Part shown: positions 25,747 through 35,408 of the stretch, in pieces
Layout: each line of letters opens with the position of its first letter
Position numbering within the stretch: position 1 is the first letter of the stretch
Source of the DNA: Nitrospinae bacterium CG11_big_fil_rev_8_21_14_0_20_45_15
Lineage (GTDB): Bacteria; Nitrospinota; Nitrospinia; Nitrospinales; VA-1
Assembly (NCBI GenBank): GCA_002787235.1
Contig: PCWG01000032.1
Location: 186,001 to 250,000 of the forward strand
Length of the DNA stretch: 64,000 nucleotides
Reading direction: 5' to 3'
Notes under the pieces: model-generated
Seen by the model: only the letters and a program-made list of their open reading frames with translations
Database searches by the model: none
What the model was told of the DNA's origin: nothing
Made by a program: the position numbers and the translations under genes

Positions 25747-27813
25747 TCAGGATTGTTTGCAAGTCAGCAGGTATTTGCCACGGGTCGTGATGCGCAAACC
25801 TTTCGGGCTGTGATCGATGAGTCCTTGCTTGAGCAGTTCACTCAGCATGCGACCGCGTTTTCCAGAATCCATATCGAGTGTCTGCTCATTTTTTGGACCT
25901 TCTTTGAAAAGCTGTTTTAGAACACTGAGTTCGAGTGCGAACCAGTCGCTTTTAGAATCTTTCATATTTTCCATGAGAAGACGCAGAATACGTTCGCCAC
26001 ATTGTTGCAGAGGGCCGGCATCGGAGGAGGCGCATCTCAGGTTGACCCCTATCTTGTTTTCAGTGCCGGAATTTCGCACAAACAAGGCCGCGCGACGATG
26101 GGCACCTAGAGAAAATTCAAAATAAAGCATTTCAGTATCCTCGGGAAACTTCTTGATTTTGGCATCCCATCCCAGTGTTTTAGCAAGCTGGAGGACTTCC
26201 GCTTTGACCTTCCGCCAGAGGGGTGAATTCTGCGAAAATAATTCTTTTTTGATATGATAAGTGTAGAGAGTTTTTTTGAATCCGGGACGAAATTTCCAAG
26301 GGGCAATTCCCTCGCCTTCGCAGGCAAAAGTATTGAGCGCACTTTTCAATCCATTGCCGAAAAATACGGGAACGGCTGTGCCATTCTTTTTGACCAGAGT
26401 TCCCAATGTGATGTTGTGTCCCGTTTCCTCACTTCCCAAAGCCAGCGAAGGGGGAATGCAGACTTGCGTTCCCGGTTGCTCGAGTCGATCGAGACGATTT
26501 TCAAAAGCTTGCAGGCGATAGACATCGGGAAGTTCTTTGCCAGATCGCAGTCGTTTCCATTCCTTATCCAGAGTCGGTGAAAATATTTTTTTAGATTCTT
26601 GCTTCAATTTTAGTATTCGCTTTTCAATCAGAGACAGCGCGAATTTGTGTTGAATCCATTTGTCTCCCACTGCTGTCATTTGTGGGCACAGACCGCGCTT
26701 TTCTACCGCGGCACTCACGTTGAGATCGCTTTCCACTGTATTGAAAAAAAAGGGGAGCGTGTCCGCATGAGATTTGAATGCGAGTAATTTCCGGGATTGG
26801 ATGAAAGCCGTGTCGTCGCCGCCCAATACATGCAGGCAATCCCTGTCGGCACAGTATTCCAATTTGTAAAAACGATCTGCATCGGCATCGAAAACCGCGC
26901 CCCAGAGGCGCAAAGTTCCTTTCAACAGACGCGCTTTGTGTTTGCGTCCCAATTCAAAAAGTTTGCGCACCGCTTTGTGACTGAAGAAGGGACCCGAACG
27001 TTTGGCCTGTTGCGAGGAAATCGTTTTCCAGCCTTCGAGATCGGCGACCCCGCCGCCACTGTTGACTTCGCCTTCGCCGCCGTTGAGTTCGTAGACGTTA
27101 CTGAATCCTGCCGTGCGAAAAATTTCAGCGGCGAGACCTGAAAGCGAGCCGTTGGCGGGATCGACCACCAGCAGTGTATTTTTAAAGAAATTTTGTTGAA
27201 CGGAGTCAGGAGCGATCCAGGAATTTTCAGGTGCCAGCGAGAAACGTCGGAATAATTCCAATGCGGATTTTCGATGGTCGAGCTTGCGTCCTGCAAGCGG
27301 AAGTTTTCGGATGATTTTATAATCGAGCTCAAGAATACGGCGTGATAATTCTTCGTCATTCAAGGGAAAGGGTTTCAATCCGCGATAGGCATTGAAAATT
27401 TTTATCCCGTTTTGATCGGGTGGATTGTGTGACGCGGTGACCATGAGCCCGCCCATCGCCTCGGCATAAACCATGTAGAGAGGAACCAGAGGCGTCGGGA
27501 CGATACCCAGAATGCAGGCGGATGCACCCGCTCGGCGAATGCCTTGCACAACCGCTCGGGTGAAAATCTGAGACGGATCGCGCGGGTCCCAGCCCACGAC
27601 GACACCCCTTCCAGGGGCGCAGTTATTTTTTTCAAGCCATAATGAAACCTGCGCATAGGCGTAGAGTTCCATAAACTCTTCGGTGAGGAATCCTTGTTCG
27701 AGAAAAGCCTCTTGTGGGCTCACCGCAGGGACAATCTCTTTAGAGTGCCGAATCTCGCGGCGAATGCCATCGGTACCTTGCAAGCGAATGGGGAATTTTA
27801 TTTTTTTATTCAT
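25747..27813 (-). CDS. Phosphohexomutase (PGM/PMM family), enlarged, with C-terminal winged-helix-like extension
   Basis: About 688 residues from the ATG at 27813 (a longer frame starts at 27885). All catalytic landmarks are present: active-site serine loop TASHNPPDQNGIK, metal loop FDADADRF, sugar loop GSEETGH and phosphate loop RNSGTENKIGV. It would interconvert hexose 1- and 6-phosphates for polysaccharide precursors. It is about 200 residues longer than typical bacterial enzymes, through an insertion rich in Lys, Glu and Leu (KRILKLKQESKKIFSP...) before the sugar loop and a C-terminal tail (SVLKQLFKEG...LLKQGLIDHSPKG) that looks like a small winged helix. Convergent with the O-antigen ligase-like gene, 9 bp apart. 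Confidence 0.85.
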   Translation of the reverse strand: MNKKIKFPIRLQGTDGIRREIRHSKEIVPAVSPQEAFLEQGFLTEEFMELYAYAQVSLWLEKNNCAPGRGVVVGWDPRDPSQIFTRAVVQGIRRAGASACILGIVPTPLVPLYMVYAEAMGGLMVTASHNPPDQNGIKIFNAYRGLKPFPLNDEELSRRILELDYKIIRKLPLAGRKLDHRKSALELFRRFSLAPENSWIAPDSVQQNFFKNTLLVVDPANGSLSGLAAEIFRTAGFSNVYELNGGEGEVNSGGGVADLEGWKTISSQQAKRSGPFFSHKAVRKLFELGRKHKARLLKGTLRLWGAVFDADADRFYKLEYCADRDCLHVLGGDDTAFIQSRKLLAFKSHADTLPFFFNTVESDLNVSAAVEKRGLCPQMTAVGDKWIQHKFALSLIEKRILKLKQESKKIFSPTLDKEWKRLRSGKELPDVYRLQAFENRLDRLEQPGTQVCIPPSLALGSEETGHNITLGTLVKKNGTAVPVFFGNGLKSALNTFACEGEGIAPWKFRPGFKKTLYTYHIKKELFSQNSPLWRKVKAEVLQLAKTLGWDAKIKKFPEDTEMLYFEFSLGAHRRAALFVRNSGTENKIGVNLRCASSDAGPLQQCGERILRLLMENMKDSKSDWFALELSVLKQLFKEGPKNEQTLDMDSGKRGRMLSELLKQGLIDHSPKGLRITTRGKYLLTCKQS

Positions 27814-27901
27814 GAGCGGGGGTGCTGTTTTATTGGATTTTTGGACGGTCGGCGAGTACAATTTACGAATACAAACGCTGAGCATTTTTAAGAGGACAGA
27901 A

Positions 27902-28174
27902 ATGGGTTATTATTCGCACCTTACAAAAGATCTGGTAAAAGTGGTGGTTCGCACCACCAATGAACGTATTGAAGGCCATCTTGCAAAGATGCCAGGCGGT
28001 CGTTTGTTGGATTTATTGAACACAAGCAATGAGACTTTTGTCGCGGTCACCGATGCTTCGGTACACGATGCGGCGACAGGAAAGCTTATGTCTGAGGTCA
28101 AATTCCTCGCGGTCAACAAACACCACATCGTTTTTATGTTTGATGAAACCGAGACGAAGGATACCGTCGCCTGA
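27902..28174 (+). CDS. Conserved small protein of unknown function
   Basis: 90 residues, no signal peptide or membrane segment. The sequence is beta-rich with a central motif LAKMPGGRLLDLLNTSNETFVAVTDA and a C-terminal strand pair (VKFLAVNKHHIVFMFDET). I recall similar short proteins of a DUF family with the PGGRLLDLLN-type motif, function unknown. AAGAGGA stands 5 nt before the ATG at 27902, so translation is credible. Start lies 88 bp from the divergent phosphohexomutase start. Confidence 0.72.
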   Translation: MGYYSHLTKDLVKVVVRTTNERIEGHLAKMPGGRLLDLLNTSNETFVAVTDASVHDAATGKLMSEVKFLAVNKHHIVFMFDETETKDTVA

Positions 28175-28226
28175 TTTCACCTTCGGGTTACGGCTTGCCA
28201 TCAAGTGACGAAGGCAGGTTTGGGTC

Positions 28227-29387
28227 TTATTCGATTCCCAGTACCACCAGCGTGTAGTCATCGTTGAAAGGTACGTCCTGGATATAATCTTTCACTGTTT
28301 TGATGATTTCCAATCCCAATGCGTCGGCGTTGCGGTTCGCTCCAAATTTCATCAGTGTTTCTACAAATCGTTTCCTTCCAAATTCTTCACCTGCCGCGTT
28401 TCTTGCTTCAATGATTCCATCCGTATACAAAACGAGCTTGCTGTTGTGCGCAATCTGTACTTTGGACTCATCCATGGGATTGTTGGGCAGGATCATCAAG
28501 GGAAAGCCCTTTTCACTTTTAAGTTCCCGAACTTCTCCGTTATCGTAATTGATAAGGTACGGTGGGCAGTGCCCTGCGGAAGAGTAGGTCATGACGCGGG
28601 TTGGCAGGTGGATGACACCGTAAAAGGCGGTGATAAAATGTCCGGTTTTTAAATTGTTGAATAGAATCTCATTCAGAGCTTCAAGTGTTTTGGAGGGCGA
28701 CCTTTGCTGGGACAGAAAAGATCGCAAGAGGATGCGCTTCATGGCCATGATGATCGCGGCAGGTATCCCATGCCCGGAAACGTCTGCGGTGAGAACTCCC
28801 AGATGGTCTTTGTCGATTTGTATGAAATCGTAATAGTCCCCCCCTGCTTTAGAGGAAGGTTGATACTGGGCGTGAAACTGAAGCCCTGGAATTTCTGGTG
28901 GAGCGGACAAAAATTTGCGTTGAATATCCGCCAGGGTATCGCGCTCCCGATCAATCAACTCATAGGCTTTCATGAGTTGCAGATACAACTTTTTGGTGCG
29001 CAGAGCGGCATGAACGCGGATGCTCAACTCTTCGGGATTGTAGGGTTTGGAAAGAAAATCTTCGCCGCCTGAAAGAAATCCCTTCTTAACACTCGACATA
29101 TCCCCCGCCTCGGAAACAAAGATGACGGGAACAAATCGACGACCACAAATTCCTTTGATTTTTTTACAGGTTTCGTATCCGTCCAATTTGGGTAGATCGA
29201 CGGCCAATACAAGCAAATCAGGACGTTCTTGTTGATAAGTCTCCAGAACATCCAGACCATTTTCCGCTGTATATACGGCGTATTCCAGATCCAGGTTTGA
29301 ACGGGTCTGCGACTGCAATTCGAGACTGGGGTCCGCCAGCAGTACTCTCCAGGGAGCACTTGTATAAGGATTGATGTCCATGGTCAT
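28227..29387 (-). CDS. Response regulator with PP2C/SpoIIE-type serine phosphatase output
   Basis: 386 residues from the ATG at 29387. Residues 10-135 form a receiver (WRVLLADPSLELQ, DLLVLAVDLPKLDGYE with the acceptor Asp, VIFVSEAG, FLSKPYNPEE). A short linker leads to a SpoIIE/RsbU-type PPM phosphatase: ERDTLADIQRKFLSAPPEIPG, SSKAGGDYYDFIQ, GVLTADVSGHGIPAAIIMA, SSAGHCPPYL, LYTDGIIEARNA and the final DDYTLVVLGI. The metal-binding Asp residues (GGDYYD, ADVSGHG, TDGI, DD) are all present. Such proteins dephosphorylate an anti-sigma antagonist; neither an STAS antagonist nor a kinase is adjacent. Preceded by a strong sigma-70-type promoter. Confidence 0.9.
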   Translation of the reverse strand: MTMDINPYTSAPWRVLLADPSLELQSQTRSNLDLEYAVYTAENGLDVLETYQQERPDLLVLAVDLPKLDGYETCKKIKGICGRRFVPVIFVSEAGDMSSVKKGFLSGGEDFLSKPYNPEELSIRVHAALRTKKLYLQLMKAYELIDRERDTLADIQRKFLSAPPEIPGLQFHAQYQPSSKAGGDYYDFIQIDKDHLGVLTADVSGHGIPAAIIMAMKRILLRSFLSQQRSPSKTLEALNEILFNNLKTGHFITAFYGVIHLPTRVMTYSSAGHCPPYLINYDNGEVRELKSEKGFPLMILPNNPMDESKVQIAHNSKLVLYTDGIIEARNAAGEEFGRKRFVETLMKFGANRNADALGLEIIKTVKDYIQDVPFNDDYTLVVLGIE

Positions 29388-29524
29388 ATTTTGTTGCTTC
29401 TCTCTGGCAGGTTGCTCGATGTCTATTCTCAAGCTTGTATTTTCAAGACAGACGCATCGTCAAGAGCGATTGAAAAAATGCCTTAAAAAAAACAGGCGGG
29501 TTGCTTGAGTTGTTTTGCCTACAT

Positions 29525-29553
29525 TATATAAATTCATTGGACGGGCTTGTCAA
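29525..29553 (-). promoter_or_regulatory. Sigma-70-type promoter upstream of the phosphatase response regulator
   Basis: On the minus strand, a consensus -35 TTGACA (29548-29553) is separated by 17 bp from TATATA (29525-29530; overlapping TATAAT). The predicted start is near 29518, giving a 5' leader of about 130 nt before the ATG at 29387. Confidence 0.55.
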
Positions 29554-29624
29554 TGCACATCCTTTGCCTGACATGTTCGCGGTATTTCATTGCAAGGGAT
29601 TTGTCTCGTGAAATACAAATTCCA

Positions 29625-32264
29625 TTATAAATCGGGATGCGAAATTATTTCTGTTTTTATTCCATCGGTGGACAGAGTGATGGCTCCATCGAGATCGGTC
29701 CGCCATTGCCGGACGCCTGATCTCTCGTAACGACGCAGGGTTTCGGGGTGAGGATGTCGGGTGCGGTTGAGATATCCACTGGAGAACAGAGCGGCTTTGG
29801 GTGCGACCTGGTCGATAAATTTGGACGAACTGGAATATCTACTGCCGTGGTGCGGAACTTTCAAGAAGTCTGCCTGCACAGGTGCCTTTATAGTTCTGAG
29901 ATAGTCTTCCGCATCGCTTTCGATGTCTCCTGTCAGCAGGATGCTGAACTCACGATATTCCAGTTTCAGGACAATGGACAGGTTGTTGGCAATGTGTGAA
30001 TCGGGCGAATTTCTCAACTGTTGCCGATAATCTGTATCAGGGTGCAGAGGAGTGATGCGGGCTTCACCTATTTGTATGGGGCGACCGATGTCCAGTGGCA
30101 TTGAGCTTGCGCCGTTGTTAATTGCTTTTGCGACCCATTCACGCGCGCGACGTGTTTGCCTGAACTGGGGATCGACGACTGCGAGAACCTGGCCGACGGG
30201 GAACAGGTCAATCAACGATTCCAGACCGCTGATATGATCGTTGTCGGAATGGCTGGCGATCATATAATCGATTTTTGTTACATGATTATCCCATAGAAAC
30301 GGAGCGATGATCCGCTTGCCGACGTCCAATGAATTTTTATAAAATCCGCCGCCGTCGATCATCATGGTTTGACCGTTGGGATATTGAATGAAAATCGATT
30401 CTCCCTGCCCGACATCCAGTAACGTTAAGGTGAGCTTGTCACTGGAAGGACTCCATGAAAACTTTGGCGACAGCAGTCCTGTGATGACAAGCAGGGCAGT
30501 GATACACCATGCGGTCAACAGTCCCCGGCGATTGAGCAATGATTTTTTTTCCGAGGCTTCTGTGTCAATGGGATGGCGGGTCATTAAAATTTTTATTCCT
30601 GCAAATAGAAGCCCGTACCACAACAGCGTCCACAGCGGGCCGGGAGAAGATACGTAAACAGCGGACCAGGGTTTTTCTGATATCAAAAGTGGAAGGGTCA
30701 AAAAGGGGAGGAGCATGATTTTGATCGGCCAGAAAAGCAGGAACGCGAGTGCTGGCAGAAGTGCAGAGATCAAGGTGACGGCAAGAGCCAGCGGGATCAA
30801 CAAGGAGGCGAATGGGGTGATGATGGGATTCAACAGAAAACCCGACAGGCTGATGCGATGGAAGTGGAACAGGACGATCGGGAGCGTTCCTAGAATCGCG
30901 GCCAGTGAAATGAGGGTGCTGGCTGAAAAAAGACGGAAGGCCTGCATTGAAAATTTTTGCATTCTGGAATGATCTGGGTCGTCTGCCATGTGCAATCCCA
31001 ACCAGCGATCCAGTCCCTTCGGCTCTCCCATGCGATCGATTGCATCGCGTTCGCGCTGGGAAATCTGTTGCAGGACGAATAAAATACAGACGACGGCCAT
31101 GAAGGACATTTGAAATCCGGCATCGAGAATCACTTCAGGATTTTTGAGCAGGATCAGAAATGCGACCAGTAGAAGAGCATTGCCGGCACTTTTTTCGCGA
31201 TCTGCCAACAATGCGAGCAAGACCGCAAGTACCATGAATCCGGCACGCAGGGCAGATGATTTGTCACCGGCCAAAAGCATGTAAAGGAATACGGGAACGA
31301 TGGCCAGCAGGGCTGAAAGTTTGGGTGCCATTCCGTTCCGCGCTTGAACGGGAAACCACCGCCATAACAGGCTGAAGGCAATGGGTCGAAATAACAGCAA
31401 GCTGAATCCCGCGACAAATCCTATATGAAGACCCGATACGGCGGTGAGGTGTCCGATGCCTGTGCTGGCAAAAGCTTCTTTCAATTCTTCTGACAGACCG
31501 CTTTTATCACCAAATACCATGGCGCGGAGCAGGGCACTTTCTTGATTGGATAAATGAGTCTCGATTGATATATAAATTTTTTCCCGAATTTTTTCACGCA
31601 AGTTGATCCAGAACGGGAGAGGGGCGACGCCGATTTTTTCTATGGCATCGGGTTTCGAGAGTCCGGCAGTCACATCAATGCCATGCAGGCGAAGAAAACG
31701 TTGGTAGTTGAAGCGTCCCGGATTTTTAAAATTGCGGGGTTGCTTTAACTTTATTTTTTTGAATCGCAGAAGGTCGCCCGCTTTCCAGTGTGTTGGCGTT
31801 TTTGTATATAAGGATATCTGTGCGGTTCCTGTTACATTACGCCATTCACCGTCGTAGGCAACGCGTTGCAGATGAACGTTGAAAACGGTCCGGTTTTTTT
31901 CGTGAAAAGGATTTGCCCAGACAATCCCTTCGACTTGTGCATAGCTACCTTCTTGCATTTGCAGATGAATATGATTTTCGGGCAAGACCCTCTGAGCTTG
32001 AAAATAGCCGATGACTCCCAAGAGCAACACGCCACCGACGTACAGGTGTTTGCGCTGTCGTGATGAGATGAGTGCTAAATAGACACCACAGGAAAGAAGA
32101 AAAAGAGGAAAGATGCCCGGAGCGATGAGGTAATCACGAAATTCGGCGTAAGCCAGGCCGATGCCACTCAAAAATCCAAAGAAACAAGGGAGGAGGGGGA
32201 ATTGCGATGGAAGCTGGCGAAGCCCGCTGTGAATAGAGTTTTTCAAAAGATCATCCCCGTTCAA
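29625..32264 (-). CDS. comEC: DNA internalisation-related competence protein ComEC/Rec2
   Basis: 879 residues; forms the inner-membrane channel for single-stranded DNA uptake. Order: N-terminal membrane helices and a DUF4131-type beta domain (about 70-220, with RNFKNPGRFNYQRFLRLHGI), the ComEC competence domain (ALLRAMVFGDKSGLSEELKEAFASTGIGHLTAVSGLHIG) with many helices to about 610, and a C-terminal metallo-beta-lactamase-like domain (DVGQGESIFIQYPNG, MIDGGG, ASHSDNDHISGLESL, then VPHHGSRYSSS). The SHxDxDH motif keeps its metal ligands. The frame begins at a TTG (32264); no ATG is available upstream of the first membrane helix. No other competence gene is nearby. Confidence 0.93.
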   Translation of the reverse strand: MNGDDLLKNSIHSGLRQLPSQFPLLPCFFGFLSGIGLAYAEFRDYLIAPGIFPLFLLSCGVYLALISSRQRKHLYVGGVLLLGVIGYFQAQRVLPENHIHLQMQEGSYAQVEGIVWANPFHEKNRTVFNVHLQRVAYDGEWRNVTGTAQISLYTKTPTHWKAGDLLRFKKIKLKQPRNFKNPGRFNYQRFLRLHGIDVTAGLSKPDAIEKIGVAPLPFWINLREKIREKIYISIETHLSNQESALLRAMVFGDKSGLSEELKEAFASTGIGHLTAVSGLHIGFVAGFSLLLFRPIAFSLLWRWFPVQARNGMAPKLSALLAIVPVFLYMLLAGDKSSALRAGFMVLAVLLALLADREKSAGNALLLVAFLILLKNPEVILDAGFQMSFMAVVCILFVLQQISQRERDAIDRMGEPKGLDRWLGLHMADDPDHSRMQKFSMQAFRLFSASTLISLAAILGTLPIVLFHFHRISLSGFLLNPIITPFASLLIPLALAVTLISALLPALAFLLFWPIKIMLLPFLTLPLLISEKPWSAVYVSSPGPLWTLLWYGLLFAGIKILMTRHPIDTEASEKKSLLNRRGLLTAWCITALLVITGLLSPKFSWSPSSDKLTLTLLDVGQGESIFIQYPNGQTMMIDGGGFYKNSLDVGKRIIAPFLWDNHVTKIDYMIASHSDNDHISGLESLIDLFPVGQVLAVVDPQFRQTRRAREWVAKAINNGASSMPLDIGRPIQIGEARITPLHPDTDYRQQLRNSPDSHIANNLSIVLKLEYREFSILLTGDIESDAEDYLRTIKAPVQADFLKVPHHGSRYSSSSKFIDQVAPKAALFSSGYLNRTRHPHPETLRRYERSGVRQWRTDLDGAITLSTDGIKTEIISHPDL

Positions 32265-32348
32265 CCTTAGGGTTCTTTAATAGAAACTGAAATTCTTTTC
32301 CACCGAAATGTTTGAGGTGTTTCTGTAGATGGGTGTACGAATTGAATC

Positions 32349-32373
32349 GAAGGGGGAACAGGGTTCCCCCTTC
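32349..32373 (-). other. Perfect hairpin between nhaD and comEC
   Basis: GAAGGGGGAAC (32349-32359) and GTTCCCCCTTC (32363-32373) form an 11-bp stem with a 3-nt loop. A second, shorter hairpin (CGGGTG-atca-CACCCG) lies at 32424-32440. Neither is followed by a T-run on the minus strand, but they lie downstream of the nhaD stop and may terminate or stabilise its transcript. Confidence 0.45.
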
Positions 32374-32454
32374 CTCAAAAAATTGGATCTGTATTTACGA
32401 AATCAAGCCACTCAGGTTTAACGACGGGTGATCACACCCGCCGTCTGTTGCTGT

Positions 32455-33783
32455 TTATCTCAGTCCTGTGGTCACGAACCACCATGTGACAATGCTTGCA
32501 ATGTAGCCGAGAGCAATGACAGGTGCCCATTTTAAATGCGACATGAATGTGTAATTTTTACGATCCACACCCATGACGGCGACTCCTGCGGCGGAGCCTA
32601 CGGAAAGCAAACTGCCACCCACGCCAGCCGTCAAAGTGACCAAAAGCCACTGATCGAGTCCCATCGCGGGATCCATTTTCAATACGGCATACATGACGGG
32701 AATATTGTCAACGATTGCTGAGAGTATGCCGATCACGATGTTGGATGTGGTGGCACCTATGGATTCGTATAAGACGGAGCTCGCAAGTGCAAGATGACCC
32801 AGGTATTGCAAGGCACCGACCGCGGTGAGCACACCAAAAAAGAAGAGCAGAGTGTCAAACTCGACAGTTTCGACTTTTTTGAAAATATCCATGCGGGGAT
32901 GAGCCTGGCGCATTTCATCGGATTCCATCGCATTGAGCCATCCTGTCTCGCCCCATTTCTTCAGGTAGTAAGAGTAAAACATGAGCAGGCCAAGCCCCAT
33001 CATCATGCCCATAAAGGGGGGCAGGTGCAGGAACTGGTGAAAGGATACGGCTGTGGCGACTGTGAGGATTCCAAGCGCGATGATGACTTTTGCTCCAGGT
33101 TTCAGTGCTACTTCGGCTTTGGAAGGAGGTGGATATTCGTCGGGAATGAATTGATACATGATGAGAGCAGGAATTGCCCAATTCACAACCGAGGGAAGCA
33201 ATAGATAGGCGAATTCCATTGTCTGGACTTTTCCAGAGGTCCATACCATCAGCGTGGTGATGTCTCCAAAAGGGCTCCATGCGCCGCCTGCGTTGGCCGC
33301 AATGACAATGTTCACAAATGCAGGAACAATGAATTTACCATTACCGGCACTACAGGCCAGAGCGACAGTGGACATCAACAAGGCACTGGTCAGGTTATCG
33401 GCAAGAGGTGAAAGAAGGAATGTGATACCCCCTGTCGCCCAAAATAATTTGCGAAAGCCAAAACCTTTTTTCAGTAAGTTGGCGCGAAGGACTTGAAAAA
33501 CATTTCTGTCATCCAGAGTATTGATATAAGTCATTGCTACGAGAAGAAAAAAGAACAATTCTCCAATTTCAGCGATGAGTTCTTCGACAAATTCGTGGGC
33601 GTGTCCGCCACCGTGTCCTGCCTCATAGATCCCAATCAACATCCACATGAAACAACCTATCAGGACGACGGGTTTGGATTTTCTCAGGTGAAGTTTTTCT
33701 TCAAAAACGACCAAAGTATAAGCGAGAAGAAAGCAGATCAATGAGAATTGACCTACCCAGGAAGTAACAAGAGATTCGTGCAT
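32455..33783 (-). CDS. nhaD: Na+/H+ antiporter NhaD
   Basis: Inner-membrane sodium/proton antiporter, 442 residues with about 12-13 hydrophobic helices. Family wording: IAEIGELFFFLLVAMTYINTLDDRNVF, ITFLLSPLADNLTSALLMS, IVIAANAGGAWSPFGDITTLMVW and ILSAIVDNIPVMYAVLKMDP; the conserved Asp residues within DNLTS, FGD and DN are those implicated in ion transport in NhaD. A His-rich loop (EAGHGGGHAHEF) follows helix 2. AAAGGA lies just before the ATG. It probably extrudes Na+ in a saline habitat, in line with the ectoine operon. Confidence 0.94.
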   Translation of the reverse strand: MHESLVTSWVGQFSLICFLLAYTLVVFEEKLHLRKSKPVVLIGCFMWMLIGIYEAGHGGGHAHEFVEELIAEIGELFFFLLVAMTYINTLDDRNVFQVLRANLLKKGFGFRKLFWATGGITFLLSPLADNLTSALLMSTVALACSAGNGKFIVPAFVNIVIAANAGGAWSPFGDITTLMVWTSGKVQTMEFAYLLLPSVVNWAIPALIMYQFIPDEYPPPSKAEVALKPGAKVIIALGILTVATAVSFHQFLHLPPFMGMMMGLGLLMFYSYYLKKWGETGWLNAMESDEMRQAHPRMDIFKKVETVEFDTLLFFFGVLTAVGALQYLGHLALASSVLYESIGATTSNIVIGILSAIVDNIPVMYAVLKMDPAMGLDQWLLVTLTAGVGGSLLSVGSAAGVAVMGVDRKNYTFMSHLKWAPVIALGYIASIVTWWFVTTGLR

Positions 33784-34165
33784 AAAAAGTCCTTTCTGAC
33801 TTTAAGATATCTCTGTTTCAAGGGGCCCTGAAAACAAGAACAGGTAGACTCGAAGACGCAAAGTGATTTTTTAGAGATATCTTTTAACTGACGCGTAGCC
33901 TCATAGTTTCGATATTTTTTAGTGATTCAGGCTACCAAAAATACTAATAAAACGGTAGTAAATTCAATTCTTTCGAAGATTTTTTTTCGGTGGGTCGATT
34001 TTAATTTACAGTTGTGGTGTGCTGAAGAAATTTTTCGAGCTCAAGCCTCCAGATTAAATACAAGTGTAAATTAACTGGAATGATTCTATATCTGTATTTT
34101 TATGGAGGCAGAGTGTATTCCCTTATTCCCGCTAGTCGGTGATTCGAGTTAATAGATTTTTAAAA
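33784..34165. promoter_or_regulatory. nhaD upstream region
   Basis: A 382-bp AT-rich spacer. It contains an inverted repeat GTAGCCT/AGGCTAC (33895-33901 and 33929-33935, 27-nt loop) about 110 bp upstream of nhaD and a small palindromic stretch around GGGGCCC (33820-33830) in the likely leader. No ORF with credible coding character was found. Confidence 0.35.
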
Positions 34166-35368
34166 TTATTTTTTAATGTGGGTCGATTTGTCATCCTGAA
34201 TTTGGTCAAGAAGTTTATTGAAACTGGTGCTAAGGACACCCAATTCATTTTCTGCATGAGACGGCAAGCGTTTTTTCCTGTATTTGCCTTGTGCCAGCTG
34301 GCTTGCCAGCTCACCGATGTCTTTGATGGGTTGGCTGATCGAGCGAGTGATTTTAGCTCCCAAAAGTCCACTTATCAGTGCCGCCGCAAAAAATAATGCG
34401 ATCAGAAGGGTGATTAAAAAATGGGTACGGCTGGAAATTTCGGCGACATCATTTTCCAAAAGTTGCTCTTGAAGCTTTGTCATTTCGTTGAGCATCGCTT
34501 TAACTTTGGATGCCGTGGGAGCCGCCTGGGTTTCCAGCCAATGATTGGCGAGGTTCCACTCATCGCCGGATCGGATGCGGATGATTTCTTCCAGCGAAGA
34601 ACTCAATTTTTCGATGGATATCTCCAATGTTTTATAAAGTTTGGACTGTTGCTCAGTGAAAAGTGATTTATGTTTTTGTAACTCTTCCATCTGTGCTTTA
34701 TTTTTCCGCCAGTTTTCTAATGATTCATTTTTAAATTCTTGTTTTCCCGACATCAGAAATTCTTCGGATCTTTCCAATGCGAGACTTGCCGTGGTTTCAA
34801 CCGCGGCGAGTATTCCTATCACTTTGTTTCGTTCTGGCGAAATTTGAACATTCATTTCCATAGCCATCATTTTAGAAACGATGGAGACGATATTCTTTCC
34901 CATAGGTTCTGCGGTTTCAAAGAGAATTTTTCGCGCAGGAGAATTTTCCGGGGTTTGAGCAATGTCTTCAATCTTCTGCTGGAAATTTTTGATCGCATCC
35001 ATCTCTTTTTCGATGGCCATCAGGCGAGTCTGATTTTCAGCTTCCGTCCAATGGGGTGCAAGTCGATGCATCTCTGCGAGTGAAGGATCAATTTGTTCTG
35101 TCCAGGCCTGGGCTCTTCCTTCTTTGTACTTGGGATCGCCTAAAAGTATCCAGGCACGCAGGGACGCGAGGGAATGGTTGATACCGTTCAGCATCATAAG
35201 ACTGGCGTGTGCGGTGGGGGTTCTGAGATCAACGACCCGTTTGGTGATTTTTTCCATAGTTCTCACCTGTTGAATGGTCGATAACACCACCCCCATTAAA
35301 ATGAATACGATGATCCCAAACCCTAAGCCAACTTTTTTCCCTATTTTCAAATCCTGAAACTTTAACAT
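34166..35368 (-). CDS. Membrane sensor with HAMP domain and no output domain
   Basis: 400 residues. An N-terminal membrane helix (GLGFGIIVFILMGVVLSTI) is followed by a long helical extracytoplasmic region (about 35-310) resembling a double four-helix-bundle chemoreceptor sensor, a second membrane helix (TLLIALFFAAALISGLLGA) and a HAMP domain (ITRSISQPIKDIGELASQLAQGKY). About 30 residues after the HAMP the protein stops. No methyl-accepting, kinase or GGDEF domain follows in any frame before nhaD. It may be a genuine short receptor acting through partners, or a receptor that has lost its cytoplasmic part. Confidence 0.8.
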   Translation of the reverse strand: MLKFQDLKIGKKVGLGFGIIVFILMGVVLSTIQQVRTMEKITKRVVDLRTPTAHASLMMLNGINHSLASLRAWILLGDPKYKEGRAQAWTEQIDPSLAEMHRLAPHWTEAENQTRLMAIEKEMDAIKNFQQKIEDIAQTPENSPARKILFETAEPMGKNIVSIVSKMMAMEMNVQISPERNKVIGILAAVETTASLALERSEEFLMSGKQEFKNESLENWRKNKAQMEELQKHKSLFTEQQSKLYKTLEISIEKLSSSLEEIIRIRSGDEWNLANHWLETQAAPTASKVKAMLNEMTKLQEQLLENDVAEISSRTHFLITLLIALFFAAALISGLLGAKITRSISQPIKDIGELASQLAQGKYRKKRLPSHAENELGVLSTSFNKLLDQIQDDKSTHIKK

Positions 35369-35408
35369 CTCCGCTCCTCTAGATTATTCGATTCAAAATC
35401 CGCTGGAT

